Source: Paracoccaceae bacterium (lineage in GTDB: Bacteria; Pseudomonadota; Alphaproteobacteria; Rhodobacterales; Rhodobacteraceae). Taken from it: a DNA stretch of 8,491 bases. A program made the position numbers and the translations under genes. Of this stretch, positions 1 to 6,852 are shown in pieces (position 1 is the stretch's first letter; each line of letters opens with the position of its first letter). The stretch covers positions 1-8,491 of the forward strand of contig RFZH01000095.1 of the NCBI GenBank assembly GCA_009920815.1. Reading direction: 5' to 3'. Below the pieces are notes generated by a model. The model searched no databases and was not told where the DNA came from. It worked only from the letters and a program-made list of their open reading frames with translations.

Positions 1-713
1 TACGCGCAATGCGCCAACGCGTTCAAGTCATTTTTCAAGATCCCTATTCTTCTCTCAATCCACGCAAACGCGCAAAAGACATCGTGAGCGAACCACTGGA
101 AAGTTTGAAAAAAATCAGCAAGCAGGAAACGGAAACAATCGTCGATGACTTGTTTGCGGCGGTTGGTTTGAGATCTGAACAAAAAGCCCTATTTCCGCAT
201 CAATTTTCTGGTGGACAACGTCAACGGATTGGCATCGCGCGCGCATTAGCAACACGGCCGGATGTTATCATCTGTGACGAACCCGTCAGCGCACTAGACG
301 TCGCCGTTCAAGCACAGATCTTAAATTTGCTGCGCCGACTCCAAAGTGACTTTGGACTGACATATGTCTTTATCAGCCACGACTTGGGCGTTGTGCAGCA
401 TATGTGTGACAGCGTTGCAGTTATGTACATGGGTAAGGTTGTCGAACACGCGGAACGGATCGCGCTATTTTCCAAACCACGACACCCCTATACAAAAGCA
501 TTGCTTGCCTCAGTTCCAAGCGTCGAACGAACAGTCGTGCAAGAGGATCGGCAAAGTCTTATTCACGGTGATCCTCCTGATCCATTAAATATGCCGAAAG
601 GATGCCGCTTTAGATCGCGTTGCCCATACGCTCAGGATATTTGTGCCCAATCTGATCCGGAATTATCGGTTCTAGATCAGGCACAAAAGGTGGCGTGTCA
701 TTTCCCGCTTTGA
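1..713 (+). CDS. Dipeptide/oligopeptide ABC transporter ATP-binding protein (DppF/OppF type), 5' truncated by window
   Basis: ATPase subunit that powers import of peptides or similar solutes from the inner face of the cytoplasmic membrane. The reading frame is open to the left edge (codons from base 3), so the start and Walker A lie outside the window. Numbering from the Met at base 9, one sees the Q-loop VIFQDPYSSLNPR (7-19), which is typical of the second (DppF/OppF) ATPase, the signature FSGGQRQR (66-73), Walker B VIICDEP (86-92), D-loop SALD, and H-loop His124. After HPYTKALL (159-166) comes the peptide-transporter C-terminal region with four cysteines (199, 205, 212, 230) in the usual CRxRCPYA...C...C arrangement. 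It ends at a TGA that is followed at once by a second TGA. It is convergent with the Lin0512 pair, with only 17 bases between them. The transported substrate cannot be told from this part alone. The family assignment is secure. Confidence 0.93.
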   Translation, partial: RAMRQRVQVIFQDPYSSLNPRKRAKDIVSEPLESLKKISKQETETIVDDLFAAVGLRSEQKALFPHQFSGGQRQRIGIARALATRPDVIICDEPVSALDVAVQAQILNLLRRLQSDFGLTYVFISHDLGVVQHMCDSVAVMYMGKVVEHAERIALFSKPRHPYTKALLASVPSVERTVVQEDRQSLIHGDPPDPLNMPKGCRFRSRCPYAQDICAQSDPELSVLDQAQKVACHFPL

Positions 714-730
714 TGAATACACTAGGAAAA

Positions 731-1099
731 TTAAAGCGCCCTTTTCACAACGCTAAACCGGGTCGATAGATCCGGGATAAATGCCTCAATAGCGCAGGTT
801 GCGACGACGCTGGTCACGGCTCCTGTTTCATCAGAGATGTTTTGCCCACCAAACACAATTCTTAGCTCAGGGTTGCCGCGAGGAATATGCGCAATCACTT
901 GTTCGTGGCTTACTTTGTCAGGTTCTTGCACGCCGATCGTTACCACAACGTTCATTTCTGTGTGATCAATCTCGAGCGCGCGAAACAACGTTATTGAACT
1001 GTGGCGCAGCGTCTCTTGAACAGCGCGGGTTGCAGCCTTGCTATAGTCTAATCCATATAGATCCGCGCCCGAACCAATTTCCAAAATCAAACGTTTCAC
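731..1099 (-). CDS. Lin0512 family protein (second of a tandem pair)
   Basis: A 122-residue protein of the uncharacterised Lin0512 family, function unknown. The N-terminal family motif GxGxDxHG is recognisable as GSGADLYG (residues 9-16), with Tyr in place of the usual His. It is followed by DYSKAATRAV, which matches its neighbour's NYTKAAIRAV, so the two genes are tandem duplicates that have diverged strongly. The start is a GTG (1097-1099) overlapping the TGA of the upstream gene as GTGA, with GAGG seven bases before it, so translation is probably coupled. No signal peptide or membrane segment is visible; it is probably a small cytosolic alpha/beta protein that may form hetero-oligomers with its partner (inference). 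It is the last gene of the minus-strand series. I see no clear hairpin terminator in the 17-base gap to the convergent ATPase gene. Confidence 0.85.
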   Translation of the reverse strand: MKRLILEIGSGADLYGLDYSKAATRAVQETLRHSSITLFRALEIDHTEMNVVVTIGVQEPDKVSHEQVIAHIPRGNPELRIVFGGQNISDETGAVTSVVATCAIEAFIPDLSTRFSVVKRAL

Positions 1100-1461
1100 T
1101 CTGCCACCTCGCGATGTTCAAGATCTAAGGAAACCTTAATGGCCGCATGGGCAATGATCGTCTTACGATCATCTGTGTAGTGGGGGTTCACGATGTCCAA
1201 GCCGCCAGAAACCGCACGCACCTGCACATGCCCATAGGGAAAAACTGCACAAACAGCTTGGCCATCAACTTGGTCAGGCGCTTGGCATGCGATTTCAACA
1301 TCAATTATCATGTCGGATTTATCAGCCCCAAACACTTCGGCGACATTTATTGAATGGTGCCAAAGCGCATCTTCGACCGCCCGAATTGCTGCCTTGGTAT
1401 AATTGCCAGATCGCAGCGCCGTCCCTGTGCCACGTTCAAATATCAACTGTTTTTTTGGCAT
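1096..1461 (-). CDS. Lin0512 family protein (first of a tandem pair, degenerate motif)
   Basis: A 121-residue Lin0512-family protein, function unknown. The region GTGTALRSGNYTKAA (residues 11-25) occupies the position of the family motif GxGxDxHG, but both the Asp and the His are replaced, so if that motif is functional this copy has lost it. Similarity to the downstream copy runs along much of the length (KAAIRAVEDAL versus KAATRAVQETL; APDQVDGQAV versus EPDKVSHEQV; AVSGGLDI versus IVFGGQNI). The ATG start at 1459-1461 has a strong ribosome binding site, GGAGG, six bases upstream. The gap to the exporter gene upstream is 74 bases, so this pair may be transcribed with the exporter or from its own promoter. 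The arrangement as a translationally coupled pair suggests a two-subunit complex (inference). Confidence 0.83.
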   Translation of the reverse strand: MPKKQLIFERGTGTALRSGNYTKAAIRAVEDALWHHSINVAEVFGADKSDMIIDVEIACQAPDQVDGQAVCAVFPYGHVQVRAVSGGLDIVNPHYTDDRKTIIAHAAIKVSLDLEHREVAE

Positions 1462-1535
1462 GCTTTGCCTCCGACAAAAATCTATAGCTTATTAATTGTG
1501 ATAGAACAGGCTAATGCCAATACGCAATCCACATA
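1462..1535 (-). promoter_or_regulatory. AT-rich leader before the Lin0512 pair, possible weak promoter
   Basis: This short gap between the exporter stop and the Lin0512 start is clearly richer in A+T than the flanking genes. On the minus strand it reads through AATTAATAAGCTATAG and then a T run before GGAGG. A TATAGA-like hexamer and a TTGGCA (overlapping the exporter end region) are present but not at a convincing spacing from each other. The ribosome binding site is clear; the promoter is only possible. No intrinsic terminator for the exporter gene is visible, so read-through is plausible. Confidence 0.25.
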
Positions 1536-2522
1536 TTATAGGCCAACAAACACGACATACCCGATTGCAATCAGCAATAGGAATACCGTTTCAGCGACAA
1601 GGATGATACCATAACTTGGTTTAACTTTAAGAAACGCCGCCAAGCTGGTTTTGACGCCCAAAGCAGAAATTGCAATGACCAAACACCATCGTGACACACC
1701 ATTTGCGATGTCGATTATGGCCTGCGGCACCATTCCAGAATTTGCCAAAACTGCGAGGATCAGAAACATCACCAAAAACCACGGCACAGTCACTTTTTGT
1801 GATTGCGCACCACTTAAAATAAGCATTGCGACAATCATGACGACGGGCAACAAAGCCACGCGGAGCATTTTCACAAAGGTTGCGATCACGCCAGCATCAT
1901 CACTGATCGAATAGCCAGCACCGACAACCTGTGCGACATCATGAATGGTCGCACCAATCAAAAATCCGCTCTCGACGTCGGTCATGCCCATCGCCTTGAA
2001 CAGGATTGGATAAACAACCATCGCGATTGTCGACAACGCGGTGACCCCGATGACGACAAACAACGCGTCTTTTTCCCGATCCTCACGCGCCGGCAAGACC
2101 GATGAAATCGCCAATGCAGCAGAGGCACCACAGATTGCCACCGAACCGCCCGCCAGCAATCCAAATGCTAATCGCCGTCCAAACAGACGTGATAAAACGG
2201 CGCCACAGGCCAAGGTTGCCAAAACAAATCCGACCACAGCACCAACCGAGCTATAGCCAACGCTTTCAACATCACTAATACTCAACCGCAATCCCAACAG
2301 ACCGACACCAAACCGCAGCAGAGTCTTGGCAGAGAAATCAAGACCTTTGGAAAAGGTCACATCGGTGTGCAAAAAGTGAAACGCCATCCCGATCAACAGC
2401 GCAAACAACATGGCAGGCGCCCCATAGTGTTCGGATAAAAATGTTGCAGCTGCCGCGATCACGGCAGCGATCAAAAGGCCACGAAAATTTACATGCCAAA
2501 ATGTGGTTATTGCGTTTTGCAT
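1536..2522 (-). CDS. cuyZ: UPF0324/YeiH-family membrane protein, putative sulfite/sulfate exporter (CuyZ/SuyZ type)
   Basis: Polytopic inner-membrane protein of 328 residues from the ATG at 2520-2522, of the YeiH family (UPF0324, annotated as putative sulfate exporter). About nine or ten hydrophobic segments alternate with short loops. Family hallmarks seen are LLGLRLS near the first third, the GGSVAICGASAALA segment, the pair GATIHDVAQVVGAGY and TFVKMLRVALLP, and the C-terminal SALGVKTSL. A GTG fifteen bases further upstream (2537) is also in frame, but only the ATG has a GGA at a good distance (six bases), so I chose the ATG. SuyZ/CuyZ of this family accompany sulfonate-degrading lyases and are thought to export the released sulfite. 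A CuyA-like lyase in the same gene series supports that role here, though five coding frames separate the two. The family call is strong; the sulfite substrate and the symbol are inferred from context. Confidence 0.82.
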   Translation of the reverse strand: MQNAITTFWHVNFRGLLIAAVIAAAATFLSEHYGAPAMLFALLIGMAFHFLHTDVTFSKGLDFSAKTLLRFGVGLLGLRLSISDVESVGYSSVGAVVGFVLATLACGAVLSRLFGRRLAFGLLAGGSVAICGASAALAISSVLPAREDREKDALFVVIGVTALSTIAMVVYPILFKAMGMTDVESGFLIGATIHDVAQVVGAGYSISDDAGVIATFVKMLRVALLPVVMIVAMLILSGAQSQKVTVPWFLVMFLILAVLANSGMVPQAIIDIANGVSRWCLVIAISALGVKTSLAAFLKVKPSYGIILVAETVFLLLIAIGYVVFVGL

Positions 2523-2607
2523 TCTTATTCCGATCACTCTGTTTCAGACAAACCAATGTCCGCTTTGCTGTGCAGATACGGCACTCTTGTGCTAAATTCA
2601 AACAGGT

Positions 2608-3330
2608 TTATGTCTTTAGAAAACCAATGATAAGACGTTGAAAAATTTCAGGGTTTTCCGCGTGGACGGCATGTGCACAGTCTGGCACCACTGCAAGCCT
2701 ACTGTTTGGAATAGACCGCCATAATCGTTCGATTTGATCCCATGGATATGTGCGGTCTTGGTCACCCCACAAAACCAATGTGTTTTGACGAATTGCACCC
2801 AAATTTTGCACACCCGACCACCCCGCCATTGCACTTAGCCCGGCTTGGATAGCGGCCGATGATGATTTTTCTGCAATCGCGGCACAATGGGCATACCCAT
2901 CCGCTGCGTCACCGTTCAAAAACCACGTCGCCGAAATACGACGCGCTGTTGCCTTTGGTCCATCTGCGATCGCGCGTTGTTTACTGTGTTCGATGGTTTC
3001 AAAACGCCCAGGCAATTCACCGATTGATCCCGTCGCATATAAGATTAACTGATCAACCCGTGCGCTGGATTTTCGAACCATTTCCTGTGCGATCATTCCT
3101 CCCATGGAATGGCCTAAAAGATGAAAATCATCGATCTTTTTTTTAGAAAGATAACTTAATACCCAATCGGCAAACGCAGCAATCGTGTCCAGCGGTGTTA
3201 AATCTGCATTCTCTCCAAATCCAGGCAAATCAACGGCGATGACTTCACGCTGCTGCATGATCAGGTCGAGTGCGCCGTCCCACTGTGCAGCGCCCCCCAT
3301 AAACCCATGCACAAGCACCAAAGGCTTCAT
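2608..3330 (-). CDS. Alpha/beta hydrolase, substrate unknown
   Basis: A 240-residue soluble alpha/beta-hydrolase. The oxyanion-hole motif HGF is at residues 8-10, DLPGFG at 34-39, and the nucleophile elbow GHSMGG at 73-78 places the catalytic Ser at 75. The acid is probably Asp192 in WGDQDRTYPW, and the base His220 in PDCAHAVHAENP. The length and the compact cap region (about residues 105-170) fit the esterase / ring-cleavage hydrolase / BioH-like branch, but the substrate cannot be read from sequence. No signal peptide is seen, so it acts in the cytoplasm. Its ATG overlaps the stop of the permease gene as ATGA, so it is translationally coupled to the importer. This suggests that it acts on the imported compound, for example by cleaving an ester or similar bond (inference). 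The gap to the exporter gene downstream is 85 bases with no convincing terminator. Confidence 0.88.
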   Translation of the reverse strand: MKPLVLVHGFMGGAAQWDGALDLIMQQREVIAVDLPGFGENADLTPLDTIAAFADWVLSYLSKKKIDDFHLLGHSMGGMIAQEMVRKSSARVDQLILYATGSIGELPGRFETIEHSKQRAIADGPKATARRISATWFLNGDAADGYAHCAAIAEKSSSAAIQAGLSAMAGWSGVQNLGAIRQNTLVLWGDQDRTYPWDQIERLWRSIPNSRLAVVPDCAHAVHAENPEIFQRLIIGFLKT

Positions 3331-4202
3331 CTGCGCCCACCTTGCACAATACGATCCAAGATCATAGCGCAGAACAGAATAGAAAACCCTGCAAGGATCC
3401 CTTGGCCAACATTTGCGTATTGCAAGGCCTCTAAAACATCTTCTCCCAATCCTTTGGCACCAATCAGCGATGCAACAACGACCATCGCCAAAGATAACAT
3501 AATGGTTTGGTTTATCCCCGCACGTATTGACGGACTGGCCAGAGGCAAATCAACCTTGGTCAATAAATACCACTTGTTGGCACCGAAACTGATCGCTGCT
3601 TCGCGTACGCTTTCAGGAACGCCGCGCAATCCAAGCACTGTCAAACGAACTACTGGCGTACCACCAAAAATCATTGTCGTGACCACAGCCGCGGGCTTAC
3701 CCGTTCCGAAAAAGGCAATGACAGGGATCATAAAGACAAAGGCAGGCATAGTTTGCATAAAGTCCATGATTGGTTGAATGAACGCATAAAAGCGGGGTCG
3801 CCTTGCCGCAAACATTCCCAACGGAATGCCAATCAAAATCGACAAACACGCAGCAGTCCCCAACAAGGCAAGGGTTGTCATGGCCTTTTCCCAAAACCCT
3901 AATAGCCCCATATATGCCAGAAAAGCACTGGAATAGATGGCCATGCGCACGCCAGCCGTCAACCAGGTTAACAGAATGATGATACTGGCGATGACAATCC
4001 AGGGTGTGCTGACAAAGACAACTTCTAATGCGTCAAGCACAATACGAATGACATAGGTGATCGCGTCAAATAATGCCTCGCCATTCAAGACAGCCCAGTT
4101 AAAAAACGCTTCTACGCTATCGATGCTGACCAATCTAAAATCACTGTGCGTTGGAAAAGATGACAGGATTTCATAGCGATCCGGAAAGCTATAATGCAAC
4201 AT
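3327..4202 (-). CDS. Quaternary-amine/TMAO-type ABC transporter permease, permease part (separated from its N-terminal part by a frame break)
   Basis: This 291-residue frame contains the complete binding-protein-dependent permease domain of the ProW/OpuAB/TmoV type. Hydrophobic segments lie at about 68-83, 88-101, 107-130, 150-166, 171-190 and 235-250, with another near 268-284. The EAA loop that docks on the ATPase is intact: EAA at 201-203, Gly207 and Leu-Pro at 219-220. The first ATG (4200-4202) has no good ribosome binding site, and in-frame codons upstream (DDGIICAA before the Met) read like the start of the same membrane helix, so this is probably not a natural protein start. The natural N-terminus appears to be the overlapping frame 4112-4717, reached by a -1 shift. 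Its stop overlaps the hydrolase start by four bases. It could still be made by reinitiation as a stand-alone permease. Family sure; whether it is functional is open. Confidence 0.85.
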   Translation of the reverse strand: MLHYSFPDRYEILSSFPTHSDFRLVSIDSVEAFFNWAVLNGEALFDAITYVIRIVLDALEVVFVSTPWIVIASIIILLTWLTAGVRMAIYSSAFLAYMGLLGFWEKAMTTLALLGTAACLSILIGIPLGMFAARRPRFYAFIQPIMDFMQTMPAFVFMIPVIAFFGTGKPAAVVTTMIFGGTPVVRLTVLGLRGVPESVREAAISFGANKWYLLTKVDLPLASPSIRAGINQTIMLSLAMVVVASLIGAKGLGEDVLEALQYANVGQGILAGFSILFCAMILDRIVQGGRR

Positions 4203-4717
4203 CGCGGCACAGATAATCCCGTCATCGCAATGCTTGGGCCTTGTGCCGCAAGGGCAGCGGCTTCGTCTCTTATCCCACCTATATTCGCTTCAAGCGATTC
4301 AACTGTACGTTTGAACGCATCAACGCGATCTGATCCACTTTCAATCGCAGCGGCCAGTTGCTGTCTGCGCAATTCGAGCGTATTTTCGATTGACGCGATA
4401 CGTGCCATAGCATCCGCCGCCAAATCACCAAAAAGCCCGCGCGAAATCTGAACAAATGCGAGCGCTTCAAGAATTAAAAAACTTAGTGCCCATGCCCACA
4501 ATCCGCGCGCGCCAAACCAAATCGGACCGAATAATCCCGCAAATAAATTAAAAGTCGGCGTAAACCGCGCAGACATACCAATTTTGTCAAAATTTTTGAT
4601 ATAATAATCGGGGTTTGTACGAACAAAGGTCCGAATATTATCTTGCCGTTCTTTCGCATAGGCCAAGGCGGCGTCGCTTTGGGTATCCTCTAACGGATTT
4701 GTGCCAAGATCGGTCAT
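4112..4717 (-). CDS. N-terminal part of the ABC transporter permease gene (frame-broken, probable pseudogene portion)
   Basis: A 201-residue frame whose first ~168 residues look genuine and whose last ~33, beginning about LSVPRCC, look like out-of-frame translation of the permease coding sequence. The genuine part has a polar start, then FNLFAGLFGPIWFGARGLW (57-74), a membrane-associated stretch reminiscent of DUF2628-like proteins, continuing into one transmembrane segment (to about 90). A helical, coiled-coil-like segment follows (about 100-158: ENTLELRRQQLAAAIES and on), then the beginning of another membrane segment. My recollection of roseobacterial homologues is that such a domain is fused in frame to the permease domain; I cannot check this here. 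The ATG overlaps the ATPase stop as ATGA. The frame ends 91 bases inside the permease frame. Reading the two as separate subunits is possible but less likely. Confidence 0.72.
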   Translation of the reverse strand: MTDLGTNPLEDTQSDAALAYAKERQDNIRTFVRTNPDYYIKNFDKIGMSARFTPTFNLFAGLFGPIWFGARGLWAWALSFLILEALAFVQISRGLFGDLAADAMARIASIENTLELRRQQLAAAIESGSDRVDAFKRTVESLEANIGGIRDEAAALAAQGPSIAMTGLSVPRCCIIAFRIAMKSCHLFQRTVILDWSASIA

Positions 4718-5769
4718 GAAACTTCTGTCCCTTCGATAACTGTTCGCAATAAATCGGCGCGGGTGATGACACCGACATCTGCGCCTTGATCTTGAACGAT
4801 GATTGGATTTTCATCATCAATTGCCAGATTGATCAGCGTGCTAAGTGTTTCGCTTGCATTCACGCGACGCGCGTCGGCCGCGATAGTGCCATATGCACTG
4901 ACATAAGCGTCTATCGGCTGCATGACGGCGTGTGCATGTACGACCTTTAGGCGCGATATTCCGGCCACAAAGTCAGCGACATAATCGTCAGCAGGATGCA
5001 TAACAATATCTTCTGCAGTCCCGACTTGGACCATTTTTCCATCCCGCATGATTGCGATACGATCACCGATGCGGACCGCTTCGTCCAAATCATGGGTTAT
5101 AAAAATGGTTGTCTTTTTTAAGATTTTTGACAGACGAATAAATTCATCCTGCAATTGGCGTCGGATCAAGGGATCCAGCGCCGAAAATGGTTCATCCATC
5201 AACAAAACATCTGGGTTCGCAGCCAAGGCCCGCGCCAGCCCAACACGTTGTTGCATACCGCCCGAAAGTTCGTGCGCAAATTTCGCACCCCATGCCCCAA
5301 GCTCCACAATATCCAAAATCGCCGCGGCCTGACGCAGACGTTCGTTTTTGGGTACCTTGCGAATTTCCAGCGGCATCGCGACATTGTCCAAAACAGATCG
5401 ATGCGGCATCAACGCAAAATTCTGGAAGACCATACCGATTTTTTCATTACGGAACTTTTGTAGCGACCGAGGATCCAAGGCCATAACATCTGTGCCTTCG
5501 ATCATGATTTTGCCATCCGTGGGTTCCAGCAAACGATTGAAATGGCGGACCAATGTTGATTTGCCACTGCCTGATAGCCCCATAATACAAAAGATTTCGC
5601 CACGCTTTACATCCAAACTGACATCGGCAACGCCGACGACCGAATTGAATTCGGATAAAACCTCTGCCTTGGTCAAACCACGATCACGAATGGCCTGTAA
5701 GGCAACATCCGCTCGGGCGCCAAAAATTTTCCAAACATGGGAAATCTCGATTACTGTTTCTGGGGTCAT
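4714..5769 (-). CDS. Glycine betaine/TMAO-type ABC transporter ATP-binding protein (ProV/OpuAA/TmoW-like)
   Basis: A 351-residue ATPase that energises the importer at the inner face of the membrane. It has Walker A GLSGSGKST (64-72), Q-loop Gln116 in VFQNFALMPHRSV, signature ELSGGMQQR (167-175), Walker B VLLMDEP (188-194), D-loop SALD (196-199) and H-loop His226. The N-terminal extension before the first strand (about 1-50, with IRDRGLTKAEVL) and the phrase FALMPHRSVLDNV are typical of the betaine/proline branch rather than of other ABC ATPases. The C-terminal ~75 residues (about 277-347, ending PIIVQDQGADVGVITRADLL) resemble one CBS motif, the regulatory region that senses ionic strength in OpuA; only one copy is clear. 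It lies 79 bases downstream of the binding-protein gene, with a strong hairpin between them, and overlaps the next frame by four bases. A GAGG is ten bases before the ATG. Confidence 0.93.
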   Translation of the reverse strand: MTPETVIEISHVWKIFGARADVALQAIRDRGLTKAEVLSEFNSVVGVADVSLDVKRGEIFCIMGLSGSGKSTLVRHFNRLLEPTDGKIMIEGTDVMALDPRSLQKFRNEKIGMVFQNFALMPHRSVLDNVAMPLEIRKVPKNERLRQAAAILDIVELGAWGAKFAHELSGGMQQRVGLARALAANPDVLLMDEPFSALDPLIRRQLQDEFIRLSKILKKTTIFITHDLDEAVRIGDRIAIMRDGKMVQVGTAEDIVMHPADDYVADFVAGISRLKVVHAHAVMQPIDAYVSAYGTIAADARRVNASETLSTLINLAIDDENPIIVQDQGADVGVITRADLLRTVIEGTEVS

Positions 5770-5801
5770 CCCTGCGTTGCCTCATTTGTCCTATGACGGA
5801 T

Positions 5802-5829
5802 GACGGCGCAGATAAAGCTCTGCGCCGTC
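5802..5829 (-). promoter_or_regulatory. Perfect 11-bp hairpin between binding-protein and ATPase genes
   Basis: GACGGCGCAGA (5802-5812) and its exact reverse complement TCTGCGCCGTC (5819-5829) enclose a six-base loop. It sits 19 bases beyond the binding-protein stop in the direction of transcription. No T run follows the stem, so it is a poor intrinsic terminator on its own. Hairpins in this position often protect the upstream message from 3' exonucleases or partly stop transcription, giving more binding protein than membrane subunits; that role is inferred. Confidence 0.72.
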
Positions 5830-5848
5830 GCGTCTTATTTAGTATGAA

Positions 5849-6808
5849 TTATAAGCCCAACATGGCGTCAACACGCGCAGAATTCGCAGCAACCCATTCT
5901 GCAGCCACTTCCGCGGGATCACGATCTTTTGCGCTGATTTCATAGGCAAGGCTACTGACATCATCCGCAGTCAGTGCAAAGTTTTGGAAAAACTCTGCAA
6001 TTGCAGGCGAACGATCAACCAATGAATTGGACCACGCAATTTGCACCTGCTTCAAGGCATCTTTCGACGCAACATAAGACTTTGCAAACCAGTCTGCATC
6101 ATCTGAGGGCTGAACCATTTTATACTTTTCAGGGTCATAGGTCGGTTCTGTCAACATCACGACGTCGAACATGTACCAGACTGCATGTGGTGTATAGCAA
6201 TAAAAGGCATAGCCTTCGCCCTTGGCGATACTGTCTTTGATACGTGCTGTTTTCACAGCCTCTTCTGCGCGAATTGGCTCAAGGAAATCGGACAGGCCAT
6301 AGTCGCGTACCTTGACTTCGTTCACATTTGCAGAAGCCCAACCTGGCGCACCGATCCAGATTTCACCTTTTCCATTGCCGTCGCTGTCCATCAACGCCGC
6401 AACATCAGGACGACCCAAATCAGTTATGTCAGTGATGTTATTTGCGGCCGCAAAATCCTTGGACACACAAAAACCTTGGTTTCCTTCGTAGGGGTTCGAG
6501 GACAAGGTCACTGTGCCAGCTTCATCGACATATTTCTTTGTAAAGCTTTCTTGGTTTGGCAACCAGACATCTGGGTGCACGTCAATGTCGCCTTTTCCCT
6601 GATCCATCGCCTGGAATATGGTCGCATTGTTGCCAGGCACATATTCGACCGTACCGCCGATACGGGTTTTAACCACTTCGCCCAAAACATGGGCAATCGC
6701 TTGCGCACCAGTCCATGTTGGGACGCCGATTTTCACATCTTCAGCAAATGCAGATCCACAGGACGCCGCAAATATTGCTGTACTGATTAACATCTTTTTT
6801 AGTGTCAT
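5849..6808 (-). CDS. Quaternary-amine ABC transporter substrate-binding protein (OpuAC/ProX/TmoX-like)
   Basis: Periplasmic binding protein of 319 residues. A typical signal peptide (KK, then a hydrophobic stretch, then AFA|ED) predicts cleavage after residue 22. It belongs to the OpuAC-like family that binds glycine betaine, proline betaine, choline or TMAO through cation-pi contacts. Candidate box residues are Trp32 (PTWTGAQA), Trp82 (HPDVWLPNQ), and Trp151 and Trp157 (GEIWIGAPGWAS). The order binding protein, ATPase, permease is that of tmoXWV in Ruegeria pomeroyi, and the sequence recalls TmoX as much as ProX, so TMAO, betaines or a related zwitterion are all possible. Cys114 and Cys204 could form a disulfide. 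The ATG has AAGGAG eight bases upstream. The gene follows the PLP enzyme after 44 very AT-rich bases, so it may share its promoter or have a minor one of its own. Confidence 0.9.
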   Translation of the reverse strand: MTLKKMLISTAIFAASCGSAFAEDVKIGVPTWTGAQAIAHVLGEVVKTRIGGTVEYVPGNNATIFQAMDQGKGDIDVHPDVWLPNQESFTKKYVDEAGTVTLSSNPYEGNQGFCVSKDFAAANNITDITDLGRPDVAALMDSDGNGKGEIWIGAPGWASANVNEVKVRDYGLSDFLEPIRAEEAVKTARIKDSIAKGEGYAFYCYTPHAVWYMFDVVMLTEPTYDPEKYKMVQPSDDADWFAKSYVASKDALKQVQIAWSNSLVDRSPAIAEFFQNFALTADDVSSLAYEISAKDRDPAEVAAEWVAANSARVDAMLGL

Positions 6809-6852
6809 ATTTCGTTCTCCTTGTTGGTATTTTATATTTATTTTATTGTGGT
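6809..6852 (-). promoter_or_regulatory. AT-rich linker with strong ribosome binding site before the binding-protein gene
   Basis: The 44 bases between the PLP enzyme stop and the binding-protein ATG are almost wholly A+T apart from the AAGGAG site. They include a TATAAAAT stretch that could serve as a -10 element, but no matching -35 is convincing. The unstructured leader and near-consensus ribosome binding site should give high translation, as expected of a binding protein that is needed in excess. Confidence 0.3.

Noticed and set aside
714..730. Shared bidirectional terminator in the convergent gap
   Set aside because: The 17 bases contain no inverted repeat and only a short A run.
2581..2592. 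Small inverted repeat GCAC-TCTT-GTGC between hydrolase and exporter genes
   Set aside because: A four-base stem with no T tract is expected by chance and gives no support for a terminator.
3307..3777. Plus-strand open frame of about 156 codons across the permease and hydrolase start
   Set aside because: Antisense to conserved permease sequence including the EAA loop; no membrane, signal or domain pattern.
4195..4260. Programmed -1 ribosomal frameshift in the permease gene
   Set aside because: No X-XXY-YYZ type slippery heptamer or following stem was seen on the minus strand near the junction, so mutation or sequence error is more likely.
6185..6790. Plus-strand open frame of about 200 codons across the binding-protein gene
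   Set aside because: It is antisense to a clear signal-peptide-bearing binding protein, has no domain or ribosome binding site, and is explained by codon bias of the real gene.
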